Shown: piece by piece, positions 27,571 through 38,640 of the stretch | Layout: each line of letters begins with the position of its first letter | Position numbering within the stretch: position 1 is the first letter of the stretch | Source: Candidatus Kosakonia sp. 282A-S69 | GTDB taxonomy: Bacteria; Pseudomonadota; Gammaproteobacteria; Enterobacterales; Enterobacteriaceae | DNA length: 64,000 nt | NCBI RefSeq assembly: GCF_029433855.1 | Contig: NZ_JAROAU010000003.1 | Coordinates: 2,269,670 to 2,333,669 of the forward strand | Reading direction: 5' to 3' | The notes under the pieces: model-generated | Told to the model about the DNA's origin: nothing | The model's input: the letters and a program-made list of their open reading frames with translations, nothing else | Databases searched by the model: none | Position numbers and translations under genes: made by a program

Positions 27571-28343
27571 ATACGGCCAGACTGAATCAAGGTATCCCGC
27601 TGCTTTTGAATGGCGTCACCAAACGTTATGGCAACAACACAGTGTTAAATGGGCTCGATCTGCATATTGCCGCCGGGCAGTTTATCGCGGTGGTGGGCCG
27701 TAGCGGCGGTGGGAAAAGTACCCTGCTGCGGCTGCTAGCCGGGCTGGAGACGCCAAACAGCGGTGAGCTGCTGGCAGGCACGACGCCGCTTGCCAGCATT
27801 CAACACGATACGCGCATGATGTTTCAGGACTCACGGCTGCTGCCGTGGAAATCGGTGATCGCGAATGTTGGCCTCGGGCTGAAAGGAGGCTGGCACAAGG
27901 CAGCGGAAGCCGCATTACGCTCGGTGGGGCTGGAGCAGCGTGCAACTGAGTGGCCAGCGGCGCTCTCCGGTGGGCAAAAACAGCGGGTTGCGCTGGCGCG
28001 TGCGCTGGTGCATCAACCGGGTTTGCTGTTGCTCGACGAACCGTTAGGCGCACTGGATGCCCTCACCCGGCTGGAGATGCAGGCGCTGATCACACAGTTG
28101 TGGCAGGAGCAGGGCTTTACGGTGGTGTTGGTGACGCATGATGTCAGTGAAGCGGTAGCCATGGCGGACCGCGTATTGCTGATTGAAGAGGGGAAGATTG
28201 GCCTTGATGTGAGTGTCGATTTGCCGCGCCCGCGCCGCCTCGGATCGGTAAGGCTTGCCGAACTCGAAGAGCAGGTGTTGAACCGTGTGATGCAGCGCGG
28301 CGAGACGGGAAACAGCGTTATGCCCCGCACCCGCCACGCGTGA
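27567..28343 (+). CDS. ssuB: Aliphatic sulfonate ABC transporter ATP-binding protein SsuB
   Basis: A 258-residue ABC ATPase with Walker [11 protein letters not shown]-loop [14 protein letters not shown], signature [16 protein letters not shown], Walker [17 protein letters not shown] and the switch histidine in [14 protein letters not shown]. It powers sulfonate uptake with SsuA and SsuC. ATG 27567 lies behind AAAGGAGG. The last gene of ssuEADCB; a REP cluster follows and separates it from the convergent pepN. Confidence 0.96.
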   Translation: MNTARLNQGIPLLLNGVTKRYGNNTVLNGLDLHIAAGQFIAVVGRSGGGKSTLLRLLAGLETPNSGELLAGTTPLASIQHDTRMMFQDSRLLPWKSVIANVGLGLKGGWHKAAEAALRSVGLEQRATEWPAALSGGQKQRVALARALVHQPGLLLLDEPLGALDALTRLEMQALITQLWQEQGFTVVLVTHDVSEAVAMADRVLLIEEGKIGLDVSVDLPRPRRLGSVRLAELEEQVLNRVMQRGETGNSVMPRTRHA

Positions 28344-28369
28344 TGTGATAAACGAAGAGCACCAAACCC

Positions 28370-28460
28370 GCAGGCCGATAAGCGTAGCGCATAAGGCATT
28401 ACTGCCGGATGGCGGCTGACGCCTTATCCGGCCTATAAAGAGCGTAGGTCGGATAAGGTG
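28370..28460. repeat. REP cluster (BIME-like) between ssuB and pepN
   Basis: A full REP unit with GCCGGATGGCGGC and GCCTTATCCGGCCTA lies at about 28404-28435. It is flanked by two degenerate units in the opposite sense (AGGCCGATAAGCG near 28372 and GTAGGTCGGATAAGG near 28445). This is the usual extragenic position between convergent genes, where REPs protect mRNA 3' ends and bind gyrase or IHF. Confidence 0.85.
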
Positions 28461-28470
28461 CTCCACACCA

Positions 28471-31083
28471 TTACGCCAGTGCTTTGCTCACTTTCTCGTA
28501 GAGATCGCCGGAGAGATTCGGTAACGCTTTCAACTGTTCCAGTGCTTTGCGCATCAACGCCTGACGACCTTCATCGTAACGCTTGAAGCGGATCAGCGGC
28601 TCAATCAGACGCGACGCAACCTGCGGGTTGCGGCTATTCAGCTCCGTCAGCATTTCGGCCAGGAAGCGATACCCGCTGCCATCTTCGGCGTGGAACGCTG
28701 CCGGATTGCTGCTGGCAAATGCCCCAATCAGAGAACGGATGCGGTTCGGGTTGCTGAGGGTGAAAGAGCGGTGCTGCAGCAAACCGCGCACCGTCTCCAG
28801 CGCGTTCGCCGCCGGGCTGGTGGCCTGTAGAATAAACCACTTATCCATCACCAGACCGTCCTGGTGCCACTTGTCATCATACTCCTGCATCAGCACATCG
28901 CGGCACGGCAGCTGGGCGGCAACCGCCGCCCCGAGCGCGGCCAACGCATCGGTCATATTATCCGCTTCGTGATACTGCTGGCTGACCAGTTTGTCCGCCA
29001 GCTGCGCATCGCCAAAGGCGAGATAACGCAGACAGGTATTGCGCAGGGAGCGCTTACCAATATCCTCATGCTCCACGCGATAGCTGTCGAGTTTGTGAGC
29101 GTTATAGACTGCCAGGAATTCGTCAGCCAGCTCGGTTGCCAGCGTGCGGGTCAGCGCTTCACGGACGGCAGCGATAGCTACCGGATCGATGATGTCGAAC
29201 AGCTCGGCAATCTCATTCACCGAAGGCAGGGTCAGGATCTCGGCGGCGAGCGCCGGATCGATCTGCGCATCAAGCAGGATCGCACGGAACGCATCGGCAA
29301 CATGCAGCGGCAGCGAGAGCGCCAGCCCCTGCTGATGACGGGCAACGTTCAGCTTGATATGCGTCGCCAGTAAGCTTTGCGCCGCATCCCAGCGCGCGAA
29401 GTCATTTTTCGCATGACGCATCAGGAAGGTGAGCTGCTGATCGCTCCATTTATACTCCAGCTTTACCGGTGCCGAGAAATCACGCAGCAGCGACGGGACA
29501 GGCTGGAAGTAGACGTTATCAAACACAAAGGTCTGCTCCGCCTGTGTCACGTTCAGCACGTTATGAACCGGGTGACCCTCTTTCTGCAGCGGGATCACTT
29601 TACCTTCGTTATCGTAAAGTTCGATATCAAACGGAATATGCAGCGGCAGCTTCTCCTGCTGCTCCGCCGTTGGCGGTGTGCGCTGGCTAATGGTCAGCGT
29701 GTACTGCTCGGTGTTCGGGTTGTAATCATCCTGCACCGAGACAATCGGCGTGCCGGCCTGACTGTACCAGCGGCGGAAATGGGAGAGGTCAATATTGGAA
29801 GCATCTTCCATCGCCTGCACAAAATCATCGCAGGTGGCTGCGCTGCCGTCATGGCGCTCAAAATAGAGTTGCATCCCTTTCTGGAAGTTCTCTTCCCCCA
29901 GCAGGGTGTGCAGCATACGGATCACCTCCGCCCCTTTTTCGTACACCGTCAGGGTGTAGAAATTATTCATCTCAATGACTTTTTCAGGGCGAATCGGATG
30001 CGCCATCGGACTGGCGTCTTCAGCGAACTGCATGCCGCGCATGGTGCGCACATTATTAATGCGGTTAACGGCGCGGGAGCCGAGATCGGAGCTGAACTCC
30101 TGATCACGGAACACCGTGAGCCCCTCTTTCAGGCTCAGCTGGAACCAGTCGCGGCAGGTAACACGGTTACCGGTCCAGTTATGGAAATATTCATGGCCAA
30201 TCACGCGCTCGATATCGAGATAGTCTTTATCAGTCGCGGTATCGGTACGGGCGAGAACATATTTGGAGTTGAAGATGTTCAACCCTTTGTTCTCCATTGC
30301 GCCCATATTAAAGAAGTCGACGGCGACGATCATATAGATGTCGAGATCGTACTCCAGCCCGAAACGCTGCTCGTCCCACTTCATTGAGTTTTTCAGCGAG
30401 GTCATCGCCCACGGTGCGCGATCGAGGTTTCCGCGATCGACATAGAGCTCCAGCGCCACTTCACGACCGGAACGGGTCATAAAGGTGTCGCGCAGCACGT
30501 CGAAATCACCGGCCACCAGCGCAAAGAGGTAGCAGGGTTTCGGGAACGGATCCTGCCACTGTACCCAGTGGCGGCCATTTTCCAGTTCGCCCTGATCGAC
30601 TCGGTTGCCGTTGGAGAGCAGGAAGGGGTAACGGGTTTTATCAGCAATCAGTTTGGTGGTAAAGCGCGCCAGCACGTCCGGGCGATCGAGATACCAGGTG
30701 ATATGACGGAACCCTTCCGCTTCACACTGGGTACAGAGCGCTTCACCAGATTGATAGAGCCCTTCGAGCGCGGTATTCGCCGCCGGGCTGATCTCATTAA
30801 CGATGCGTAAGGTAAAGCGGTCCGGTAGGCCGTCGATCACCAGTTGACCGCCCTCTTCTTTATAGTTCGTCCAGGGTTGGTCATTAATATGCAGGGAGAT
30901 TAAGGTCAGATCGCCGCCATCAAGGCGCAGCGGCGCAGCAGATGCGCTTTGGCGTGACACGTTGCTCAACGCGGTGACGACGGTTTTGGCGGCGTCAAGG
31001 TCGAAGGTCAAGTCAATATCACTAATCAGGTAGTCCGGCGCACGGTAGTCGTGGCGGTATTTGGCTTGTGGCTGTTGTGTCAT
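28471..31083 (-). CDS. pepN: Aminopeptidase N
   Basis: An 870-residue M1-family zinc aminopeptidase, the main broad-specificity cytoplasmic aminopeptidase in enterics. It shows the exopeptidase motif GAMENKGLNIF, the zinc motif HEYFHNWTGNR with the second glutamate in LKEGLTVFRDQEF, and the stabilising tyrosine region near YEKGAEVIRM. An N-terminal beta domain and a C-terminal helical domain complete the family architecture. It is full length and divergent from pncB. Confidence 0.97.
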   Translation of the reverse strand: MTQQPQAKYRHDYRAPDYLISDIDLTFDLDAAKTVVTALSNVSRQSASAAPLRLDGGDLTLISLHINDQPWTNYKEEGGQLVIDGLPDRFTLRIVNEISPAANTALEGLYQSGEALCTQCEAEGFRHITWYLDRPDVLARFTTKLIADKTRYPFLLSNGNRVDQGELENGRHWVQWQDPFPKPCYLFALVAGDFDVLRDTFMTRSGREVALELYVDRGNLDRAPWAMTSLKNSMKWDEQRFGLEYDLDIYMIVAVDFFNMGAMENKGLNIFNSKYVLARTDTATDKDYLDIERVIGHEYFHNWTGNRVTCRDWFQLSLKEGLTVFRDQEFSSDLGSRAVNRINNVRTMRGMQFAEDASPMAHPIRPEKVIEMNNFYTLTVYEKGAEVIRMLHTLLGEENFQKGMQLYFERHDGSAATCDDFVQAMEDASNIDLSHFRRWYSQAGTPIVSVQDDYNPNTEQYTLTISQRTPPTAEQQEKLPLHIPFDIELYDNEGKVIPLQKEGHPVHNVLNVTQAEQTFVFDNVYFQPVPSLLRDFSAPVKLEYKWSDQQLTFLMRHAKNDFARWDAAQSLLATHIKLNVARHQQGLALSLPLHVADAFRAILLDAQIDPALAAEILTLPSVNEIAELFDIIDPVAIAAVREALTRTLATELADEFLAVYNAHKLDSYRVEHEDIGKRSLRNTCLRYLAFGDAQLADKLVSQQYHEADNMTDALAALGAAVAAQLPCRDVLMQEYDDKWHQDGLVMDKWFILQATSPAANALETVRGLLQHRSFTLSNPNRIRSLIGAFASSNPAAFHAEDGSGYRFLAEMLTELNSRNPQVASRLIEPLIRFKRYDEGRQALMRKALEQLKALPNLSGDLYEKVSKALA

Positions 31084-31300
31084 AAAAAACCTTTAGCATC
31101 TTCTGTTGGTTACGGTTCCAGTCTATTCCGGTTGCTACAAACGTGCCACGCAGAATGTTTATCTTTTCAGAGGGAAAAGCTCTGTCTGCTACATTTTTAT
31201 AACAGTGGGCACGAAAAGCCATCGACCCTTTTCCGACGATATGGTGTGATGGGGTTCACTAAATGAGTAAACAAGGTATACTCCAGCGACTTACTTGCTT

Positions 31301-31318
31301 TGTTTAATCTACTAAACG
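31301..31318 (+). promoter_or_regulatory. NadR box of pncB
   Basis: TGTTTA (31301-31306), six bases, then TAAACG (31313-31318) matches the NadR consensus TGTTTA-N6-TAAACA with one mismatch. A TATACT -10-like element lies at 31277-31282, so the box covers the early transcribed region. E. coli pncB is a known NadR target repressed when NAD is ample. Confidence 0.7.
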
Positions 31319-31346
31319 CTCCTGTAAGAGGATGCTACTGCGCGCC

Positions 31347-32549
31347 ATGACTCAACTCGCTTTTTCTGGTCTGCAAACGCTGCTGGATACCGATGCCTAC
31401 AAACTGCACATGCAGCAAGCGGTGTTCCATCACTACTATGATGTGCATGTCTCGGCGGAATTTCGCTGCCGCGGCGATGATCTGCTGGGCATTTATGCCG
31501 ACGCAATCCGCGAGCAGGTTGATGCCATGCGCCATCTGCGCTTGCAGGATGACGAATTCCTCTGGCTCTCCGGCCTGCCCTTCTTCAAACCCGACTACCT
31601 CGCCTGGCTGCGTAACTTCCGTTACGATCCGCAGCAGGTCACCATCAGCAACGAGAGTGGCAAGCTCTCGATTCGCCTCTCCGGTCCGTGGCGCGAGGTG
31701 ATTATGTGGGAAGTGCCGTTGCTGGCGCTGATTAGTGAAGTGGTCCACCGTTGCCGTTCGCCTGAAGCGGGCGTACAGCAGGCTCTGCTACATCTGGAGA
31801 GCAAACTGGCAGATTTCGCTGCGCGCACCGCGTCGCTGGATATGTCCGGTTTCCGGCTGATGGATTTCGGCACCCGCCGTCGCTTCTCTGCCGACGTCCA
31901 GCAAGCGATTGTTGAGCGGCTTAAACAGGAGCCATGGTTCGTTGGCACCAGCAATTACGATCTCGCACGCAGACTGTCGCTGACGCCGATGGGTACCCAG
32001 GCTCATGAGTGGTTCCAGGCGCATCAGCAAATTAGCCCCGATCTGGCGACCAGCCAGCGTGCCGCGCTGGCTGCATGGCTCGCGGAATACCCGGATAAAC
32101 TCGGCATCGCCCTGACGGATTGCATCACCATGGATGCATTCCTGCGCGATTTCGGCCCGGAGTTTGCCACCCGCTATCAGGGGCTGCGCCATGATTCCGG
32201 CGATCCCGTTGAGTGGGGCGAGAAAGCAATTGCGCATTATGAAAAGCTCGGTATCGATCCGTTGTCGAAAACGCTGGTCTTCTCCGATAACCTCGATCTC
32301 AATAAAGCGCTGGATCTCTACCGCCATTTCGCTTCGCGTATCCAGCTTGGCTTCGGCATCGGCACGCGCCTCACCTGCGATATTCCTGACGTTAAGCCGC
32401 TTAATATCGTGATTAAGCTGGTGGAGTGTAACGGGAAACCGGTGGCGAAATTGTCTGATAGTCCCGGAAAAACGATTTGTCACGATAAGGCGTTTGTTCG
32501 CGCATTGCGTGAGGCCTTCGACCTGCCGCAGGTGCGAAAGGCGAGTTAA
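31347..32549 (+). CDS. pncB: Nicotinate phosphoribosyltransferase
   Basis: Joins nicotinate and PRPP to nicotinate mononucleotide in NAD salvage, with ATP hydrolysis. It has 400 residues as in E. coli. Family features are [19 protein letters not shown], the phosphorylated-histidine region [17 protein letters not shown], and [17 protein letters not shown] 31347 is chosen by homology to MTQFASPV; an in-frame ATG five codons earlier sits directly against the possible ribosome binding site. A NadR box precedes the gene and a terminator follows it. Confidence 0.96.
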   Translation: MTQLAFSGLQTLLDTDAYKLHMQQAVFHHYYDVHVSAEFRCRGDDLLGIYADAIREQVDAMRHLRLQDDEFLWLSGLPFFKPDYLAWLRNFRYDPQQVTISNESGKLSIRLSGPWREVIMWEVPLLALISEVVHRCRSPEAGVQQALLHLESKLADFAARTASLDMSGFRLMDFGTRRRFSADVQQAIVERLKQEPWFVGTSNYDLARRLSLTPMGTQAHEWFQAHQQISPDLATSQRAALAAWLAEYPDKLGIALTDCITMDAFLRDFGPEFATRYQGLRHDSGDPVEWGEKAIAHYEKLGIDPLSKTLVFSDNLDLNKALDLYRHFASRIQLGFGIGTRLTCDIPDVKPLNIVIKLVECNGKPVAKLSDSPGKTICHDKAFVRALREAFDLPQVRKAS

Positions 32550-32555
32550 TCATCA

Positions 32556-32579
32556 GGGAGCCAGCCGGCTCCCTTTTTT
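32556..32579 (+). terminator. Intrinsic terminator after pncB
   Basis: GGGAGCC (32556-32562) and GGCTCCC (32567-32573) enclose a four-base loop and are followed by T6. It lies six bases after the pncB stop. Confidence 0.92.
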
Positions 32580-32708
32580 CATGACAAATTATTAATGCTG
32601 CCTGCGAATTCTGCTTGTCTGATGGCGCTCGCCAGGTAACATAGGTGATCCCGCCCATTTCGGGTGGACAAGTGTTTATTTTTTCCGACTATTAATAGAG
32701 AGAATATT

Positions 32709-34109
<1,401 letters not shown>

Positions 34110-34126
34110 TCTTAGGAATGTCAAAC

Positions 34127-34154
34127 AAGGCCAGCACATTTGCTGGCCTTTTTA
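34127..34154 (+). terminator. Intrinsic terminator after asnS
   Basis: AAGGCCAGCA (34127-34136) pairs with TGCTGGCCTT (34141-34150) around a four-base loop, followed by T5. Confidence 0.93.
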
Positions 34155-34508
34155 TTCTCTGCTGTCAACTTTTGTTAACACGATCACACTTTTCCCCTCT
34201 GTGAAATCGCCATTACTACGTTTCTTTGCGTTTTTTTACGCATGAATTGCTTCGCAATAAAAATCACGCCCGTGAATATTTCAAAGTGTTTCATTCGGAT
34301 GTTTAGCACATTTGGTTAAAATTAGCACAGCTATCTGGACGTCTAAATTCAAATATAAGAAAAAGCCTTATCTGCCGCTTTTGTGCATAAGGTATGCCTT
34401 TATCTCAATTAAACATAAGTAATTCATATAAATAGGAATGGAGGCGCTGTTTTTTTAAGCGACTGGTGCGGAAGTTAGAGATGGTTCACAAAGTTCCGTT
34501 AAATACAC
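34155..34508. other. AT-rich region upstream of the ompF promoter
   Basis: About 350 bases without a supported coding frame. It is AT-rich with several A and T tracts (for example around 34226-34240 and 34340-34375). In E. coli the matching region holds a distant OmpR site (F4) and IHF sites that form a loop for repression at high osmolarity. I cannot place F4 or IHF sites exactly here. A small hairpin GCATA-AGG-TATGC lies near 34385-34397. Confidence 0.45.
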
Positions 34509-34597
34509 AAATTTTTACATATTATTTCTTCTTGTTACTTCTTTAAGACATTTGTAGCACTTTCAGGCTAGCGAAACGTTTACTTGTTTGGAAAGAT
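34509..34597 (+). promoter_or_regulatory. ompF promoter with OmpR-binding region F1-F3
   Basis: The stretch 34509-34564 (TTTTTACATATTATTTC onward, then TTTGTAGCACTTTC) aligns with the OmpR boxes F1-F3 of E. coli ompF. It is followed by AGCGAAACGTTTA and the -10 AAAGAT at 34592-34597. OmpR-P activates at low osmolarity from these boxes in E. coli. Confidence 0.75.
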
Positions 34598-34603
34598 GCC
34601 TCT

Positions 34604-34714
34604 CAGACACAGAAAGACACCAAACTCTCATCTGTAGTTCCGTAAATTTTTTTTGACGGATTTACACGGCGGCAGTGGCAGGTGTCCAAAAAAAACCAAT
34701 GAGGGTAATAAATA
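34604..34714 (+). promoter_or_regulatory. ompF 5' leader and MicF target region
   Basis: The expected transcript has a leader of about 110 bases, as in E. coli. Its sequence is closely conserved (AGACACCAAACTCTCATC; GGCAGTGGCAGGTGTC; ATGAGGGTAATAAATA next to the start). In E. coli the antisense RNA MicF pairs with the ribosome binding site portion. The micF gene itself is next to ompC and is not in this window. Confidence 0.7.
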
Positions 34715-35803
34715 ATGATGAAGCGCAATATCCTGGCAGTGGTTATCCCTGCCCTGCTCGTAGCGGGCGCAGCTAACGCTGCTGAGATCTATAACAAAGA
34801 TGGCAACAAAGTTGATCTGTACGGTAAAGCTGTAGGCCGTCATGTTTTTACCACTACTGGTGATAACAGCTCCAACGGCGATGCCAGCTACGCTCAGCTT
34901 GGTTTCAAAGGCGAAACGCAAATCAATAGCGATCTGACTGGCTACGGTCAATGGGAATACCGTGTCAGCGCAGCTCGTGCGGAAGGTGAGCAGCAGAACG
35001 GCAACACGCGTCTGGCATTTGCTGGTCTGAAAGTCGCTAATGCTGGCTCCCTGGATTACGGCCGTAACTACGGCGTTGTGTATGACGTTGAGTCTTACAC
35101 CGATATGGCCCCGTACTTCTCAGGCGAAACTTGGGGTGGCGCATACACCGATAACTTCATGACCAGCCGTGCTGGTAGCGTCCTGACTTATCGTAACTCC
35201 GATTTCTTTGGTCTGGTTGATGGCCTCGCTCTGGCTGTTCAGTACCAGGCTAAAAACGAAGATGACCACAGCCTCATCGCACAGAACGGTGATGGCGTAG
35301 GTTACTCTTTAGCTTATGACTTTGCAGAAGGTTTCGGCGTTTCTGCTTCTTATGCAAACTCAGACCGTACTACCTCTCAGGAAGCTGATGGTAACGGTAA
35401 AAATGCAGAAGTTTGGGCTGTTGGCGCGAAATACGACGCTAACAATATCTACCTGGCAACTGTTTATTCAGAAACCCGTAACCTGAGCATCGTAAAAAGT
35501 AGCCTCGTCGGGACTGAGTTCGCTAACAAAACCACCAACTTCGAAGCTATCGCTCAATACCAGTTCGATTTCGGACTGCGTCCGAGCCTGTCCTATGTAC
35601 AAAGCAAAGGCAAAGGTCTGAACGGCGGTGAGAGCAGCGCAGATCTGGCTAAGTACATCGAAGCTGGCGTAACGTATTACTTCAACAAGAACATGAACGT
35701 GTTCCTGGACTACCGTTTCAACCTGCTTGACACCAACGAATACTCCAGCAGCTACGTGGGTACCGACGATCAGGCAGCTGTAGGTCTGACCTACCAGTTC
35801 TAA
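34715..35803 (+). CDS. ompF: Outer membrane porin OmpF (OmpK35 type)
   Basis: A 362-residue general trimeric porin. A 22-residue signal peptide ends at NA-AEIYN. Porin landmarks are [15 protein letters not shown] at the N-terminus, YNKNMNV-like [14 protein letters not shown] near the end and the C-terminal phenylalanine (GLTYQF) needed for assembly. Loop 3 reads [18 protein letters not shown] in place of the PEFGGDT type of E. coli OmpF, which is how Klebsiella OmpK35 reads. Position between asnS and aspC and the conserved leader identify it as ompF rather than ompC or phoE. Codon use is that of a highly expressed gene. Confidence 0.95.
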   Translation: MMKRNILAVVIPALLVAGAANAAEIYNKDGNKVDLYGKAVGRHVFTTTGDNSSNGDASYAQLGFKGETQINSDLTGYGQWEYRVSAARAEGEQQNGNTRLAFAGLKVANAGSLDYGRNYGVVYDVESYTDMAPYFSGETWGGAYTDNFMTSRAGSVLTYRNSDFFGLVDGLALAVQYQAKNEDDHSLIAQNGDGVGYSLAYDFAEGFGVSASYANSDRTTSQEADGNGKNAEVWAVGAKYDANNIYLATVYSETRNLSIVKSSLVGTEFANKTTNFEAIAQYQFDFGLRPSLSYVQSKGKGLNGGESSADLAKYIEAGVTYYFNKNMNVFLDYRFNLLDTNEYSSSYVGTDDQAAVGLTYQF

Positions 35804-35832
35804 TCAGTCACCCTCGACTGTTACAGGCATTT

Positions 35833-35859
35833 AAAACAGGGCTTCGGCCCTGTTTTTTT
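35833..35859 (+). terminator. Intrinsic terminator after ompF
   Basis: AAAACAGGGC, a TTCG tetraloop and GCCCTGTTTTTTT form a strong terminator about 30 bases after the ompF stop. Confidence 0.93.
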
Positions 35860-35870
35860 ATGCCTGCGGC

Positions 35871-35908
35871 AAAAAGCGCGACGACTTTTGAAAAGCGTCG
35901 CGCTTTTT
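35871..35908. terminator. Second terminator-like hairpin between ompF and aspC
   Basis: AAAAAGCGCGACG (35871-35883) and CGTCGCGCTTTTT (35896-35908) are perfectly complementary over 13 bases around a 12-base loop. The A5/T5 ends could terminate in either direction. It lies 11 bases before the predicted aspC -35 element. Confidence 0.75.
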
Positions 35909-35919
35909 ATTGCAAACGG

Positions 35920-35948
35920 TTGGCAATTCCCCTGCCAGCCGTTAACCT
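35920..35948 (+). promoter_or_regulatory. Predicted aspC promoter
   Basis: TTGGCA (35920-35925), a 17-base spacer and TAACCT (35943-35948) fit a sigma-70 promoter. It sits between the tandem hairpins after ompF and the aspC start, where a promoter is required. It is prediction only. Confidence 0.45.
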
Positions 35949-35989
35949 GATAACGGAATTCCCTTCTGTCATCAAAATGGAACCTCGTC

Positions 35990-37180
35990 ATGTTTGAGAA
36001 TATTACCGCTGCCCCTGCCGACCCTATTCTGGGCCTGGCCGATCTGTTTCGCGCCGATGAACGCCCGCACAAAATTAACTTAGGCATCGGTGTCTATAAA
36101 GATGAAACCGGTAAGACGCCGGTGCTGACCAGCGTGAAGAAAGCAGAGCTCTACCTGCTGGAAAACGAAGCCACCAAAAACTACCTCGGCATCGACGGCA
36201 TTCCAGAATTTGGCCGCTGCACCCAGGAGTTACTCTTCGGCAAAGGCAGCGCCATTATCAATGACAAACGCGCACGGACGGCACAAACCCCAGGCGGCAC
36301 CGGCGGTCTGCGCGTTGCCGCAGATTTCCTTGCCAAAAACACCAGCGTAAAACGCGTCTGGGTCAGCAACCCGAGCTGGCCGAACCACAAAGGCGTGTTC
36401 AACTCTGCTGGCCTGGAAGTGTGCGAATACGCTTACTACGATGCACAGAACCATACCCTCGATTTTGACGGCCTGCTGGCCAGCCTCGAGCAGGCGCAGG
36501 CGGGCGACGTGGTGCTGTTCCACGGCTGCTGCCACAACCCGACCGGTATCGATCCGACGCTGGAGCAGTGGCAGACGCTGGCGAAACTCTCTGTAGAAAA
36601 AGGTTGGCTGCCGCTGTTCGATTTTGCCTATCAGGGCTTCGCTCGCGGTCTGGAAGAGGATGCAGAGGGGCTGCGTGCCTTCGCTGCGCTGCATAAAGAG
36701 CTGCTGGTCGCCAGCTCCTACTCGAAAAACTTCGGCCTCTACAACGAGCGTGTAGGCGCTTGTACGCTGGTCTGCGCTGATGCAGATACCGCCGATCGCG
36801 CGTTCAGCCAGATGAAATCCGTGATCCGCGCCAACTACTCTAACCCGCCAGCCCACGGCGCGTCAGTGGTTGCCACTATCCTCAGCAATACCGCCCTGCG
36901 CGCCATCTGGGAGCAGGAGCTGACCGATATGCGTCAGCGCATCCAGCGTATGCGTCTGCTGTTTGTTAATACCCTGCAGGAGAAAGGGGCGAACAGCGAC
37001 TTCAGCTTTATCACCCGCCAGAATGGCATGTTCTCATTCAGCGGCCTGACCAAAGAGCAGGTGCTGCGCCTGCGAGAAGAGTTCGGTATCTACGCCGTGG
37101 CCTCCGGGCGTATTAACGTCGCCGGCATGACGCCGGACAATATGGCCCCGCTGTGCGAGGCGATTGTCGCCGTCCTGTAA
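35990..37180 (+). CDS. aspC: Aspartate aminotransferase
   Basis: A 396-residue PLP enzyme interconverting aspartate/2-oxoglutarate and oxaloacetate/glutamate, also acting on aromatic amino acids. It shows the class I fold: [13 protein letters not shown] at the substrate site, [27 protein letters not shown], and the PLP lysine in [15 protein letters not shown], with the C-terminal arginine region [12 protein letters not shown]. Its length equals E. coli AspC. It is a monocistronic gene ending at a bidirectional terminator. Confidence 0.98.
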   Translation: MFENITAAPADPILGLADLFRADERPHKINLGIGVYKDETGKTPVLTSVKKAELYLLENEATKNYLGIDGIPEFGRCTQELLFGKGSAIINDKRARTAQTPGGTGGLRVAADFLAKNTSVKRVWVSNPSWPNHKGVFNSAGLEVCEYAYYDAQNHTLDFDGLLASLEQAQAGDVVLFHGCCHNPTGIDPTLEQWQTLAKLSVEKGWLPLFDFAYQGFARGLEEDAEGLRAFAALHKELLVASSYSKNFGLYNERVGACTLVCADADTADRAFSQMKSVIRANYSNPPAHGASVVATILSNTALRAIWEQELTDMRQRIQRMRLLFVNTLQEKGANSDFSFITRQNGMFSFSGLTKEQVLRLREEFGIYAVASGRINVAGMTPDNMAPLCEAIVAVL

Positions 37181-37200
37181 GAAAGACGCAGGAAAGTAAA

Positions 37201-37227
37201 AAGGGTCGCTTACGCGACCCTTTTTTT
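37201..37227. terminator. Bidirectional terminator between aspC and gloC
   Basis: GGGTCGC (37203-37209), TTAC loop and GCGACCC (37214-37220) have T7 on the plus side and a run of A on the left that gives T5 on the minus strand. It can serve both convergent genes. Confidence 0.92.
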
Positions 37228-37229
37228 GT

Positions 37230-37877
37230 TTACCACACCGGTTGTTCATCCTGCAGGAACGGGTTATGCAACCGCTCATTCCCCAATGTCGAGAGTGGTC
37301 CGTGACCCGGAATAAAGGTCACGTCATCACCAAGCGGCAACAGCTTATGCTTGATGGAGTGAATCAGTTGCGCGTGATCCCCTTTCGGGAAATCGCTGCG
37401 TCCTACGCCGCCTTTAAAGACCACGTCGCCGGAGATAAGCAAACGTGACTGCGCGTCAAAAAAGACGATATGCCCCGGTGTATGTCCCGGACAGTGCAGC
37501 ACCTGCAGGCTGATATTGCCTACGGCTACGCTGTCGCCTTCATTTAACCAACGATCGGGCGTCAGCGGCTGGCAATCTTCGAGGCCAAACATGCGGCTCT
37601 GCGCCGGTAATCCCTGTAGCCAGAACTCATCTTCTTTTTCCGGGCCAATAATCGGCACACCATAATGCTGCGCCAGTTCCGCCGCTGCGCCAACATGATC
37701 GAGATGACCATGCGTGAGCAGGATTTGCGTCACCGTCACACCACACGCATCCACTTCCTGAATAATGCGCTCTGCGTCTCCGCCAGGATCAACCACGGCT
37801 GCGAGTTGAGTCTGCTCACACCAGATTAACGAACAATTCTGGGAGAACGCGGTAACCGGAATAATACGATAGTTCAT
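37230..37877 (-). CDS. gloC: Hydroxyacylglutathione hydrolase GloC (YcbL)
   Basis: A 215-residue metallo-beta-lactamase-fold enzyme of the type II glyoxalase group, hydrolysing S-lactoylglutathione. The metal motif [15 protein letters not shown] (HxHxDH) is intact, followed by [14 protein letters not shown], the bridging aspartate in [18 protein letters not shown] and the last histidine in [14 protein letters not shown]. It is shorter than classical GloB because it lacks the C-terminal helical domain. mepK is 26 bases upstream on the same strand. Confidence 0.95.
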   Translation of the reverse strand: MNYRIIPVTAFSQNCSLIWCEQTQLAAVVDPGGDAERIIQEVDACGVTVTQILLTHGHLDHVGAAAELAQHYGVPIIGPEKEDEFWLQGLPAQSRMFGLEDCQPLTPDRWLNEGDSVAVGNISLQVLHCPGHTPGHIVFFDAQSRLLISGDVVFKGGVGRSDFPKGDHAQLIHSIKHKLLPLGDDVTFIPGHGPLSTLGNERLHNPFLQDEQPVW

Positions 37878-37903
37878 ACTGCTCCTGTAGCTCAGACTGA
37901 GTT

Positions 37904-38452
37904 TTACCAGTGCCTTACCGGCCCGGTGTCAATATGCACAAAATTGCTTTTGGGGTAGTATCCTACACCACCCGCGCGCAGAGATAACGCAGCTTTGCGA
38001 ATATTACTCAGGGAAATCCCTTCAATATGGAAATCCATCGCCTGGCCTTTGGTGTGATAGCTTTTTTTCGCTACACCGCGGCTATGAGCGCGCAACTCGT
38101 TATTAGTATCAACAGAGCGATAACCGGAGATGAGTTGGACAGGTTTATTGGTGCCTAACAGGCCTTGCAGACGGAAGAGGTGATCAAAGAGCTGAGGATC
38201 CATGCGCGTAATTTTATTGGCGCGGTAATCACGGAAGAAATGGTTGAGTTTTGCTAATTCATCCTGAATATAGCCTTTACCATCAAAGAACTCAGCTTTA
38301 ATAGACTCCCCGGTATTAAGATTATTAAGTCTTAAAATACGCGGGCGCGGCGTGGAGAGCGTCGCAAAAGCGGGGGTGGGCAGCAGAGCAACACCGAGTG
38401 TGGCTCCACCCAACGCCAGCAATTTGCGGCGATTAGCGTCAAATTTATCCAT
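37904..38452 (-). CDS. mepK: Murein DD-endopeptidase MepK (YcbK)
   Basis: A 182-residue exported zinc peptidase (DUF882, M15-like) that cleaves peptidoglycan cross-links, including 3-3 bonds made by L,D-transpeptidases. The N-terminus is a Tat signal ([19 protein letters not shown], cleaved after AFA). Metal ligands are expected in [17 protein letters not shown] and [13 protein letters not shown]. Residues are nearly identical to E. coli. It sits next to ldtD, an enzyme that makes the bonds MepK cuts. Confidence 0.94.
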   Translation of the reverse strand: MDKFDANRRKLLALGGATLGVALLPTPAFATLSTPRPRILRLNNLNTGESIKAEFFDGKGYIQDELAKLNHFFRDYRANKITRMDPQLFDHLFRLQGLLGTNKPVQLISGYRSVDTNNELRAHSRGVAKKSYHTKGQAMDFHIEGISLSNIRKAALSLRAGGVGYYPKSNFVHIDTGPVRHW

Positions 38453-38640
38453 GATAATCAGATCTACAGAAAAAGTGCATTGAACGATTTTTATGCACTG
38501 CTTTAGCGCACGAGAGGCACCTTACCGGGCATCAAACGCCGCGTCAAGGCGGCCTCTCCCCTGCAATCCCGGGCTCTGTAGCATGAACCGCCCGGAAATT
38601 GCCTGTCACTATGACAACGGAAAATCGCAAACTGCTTCAT

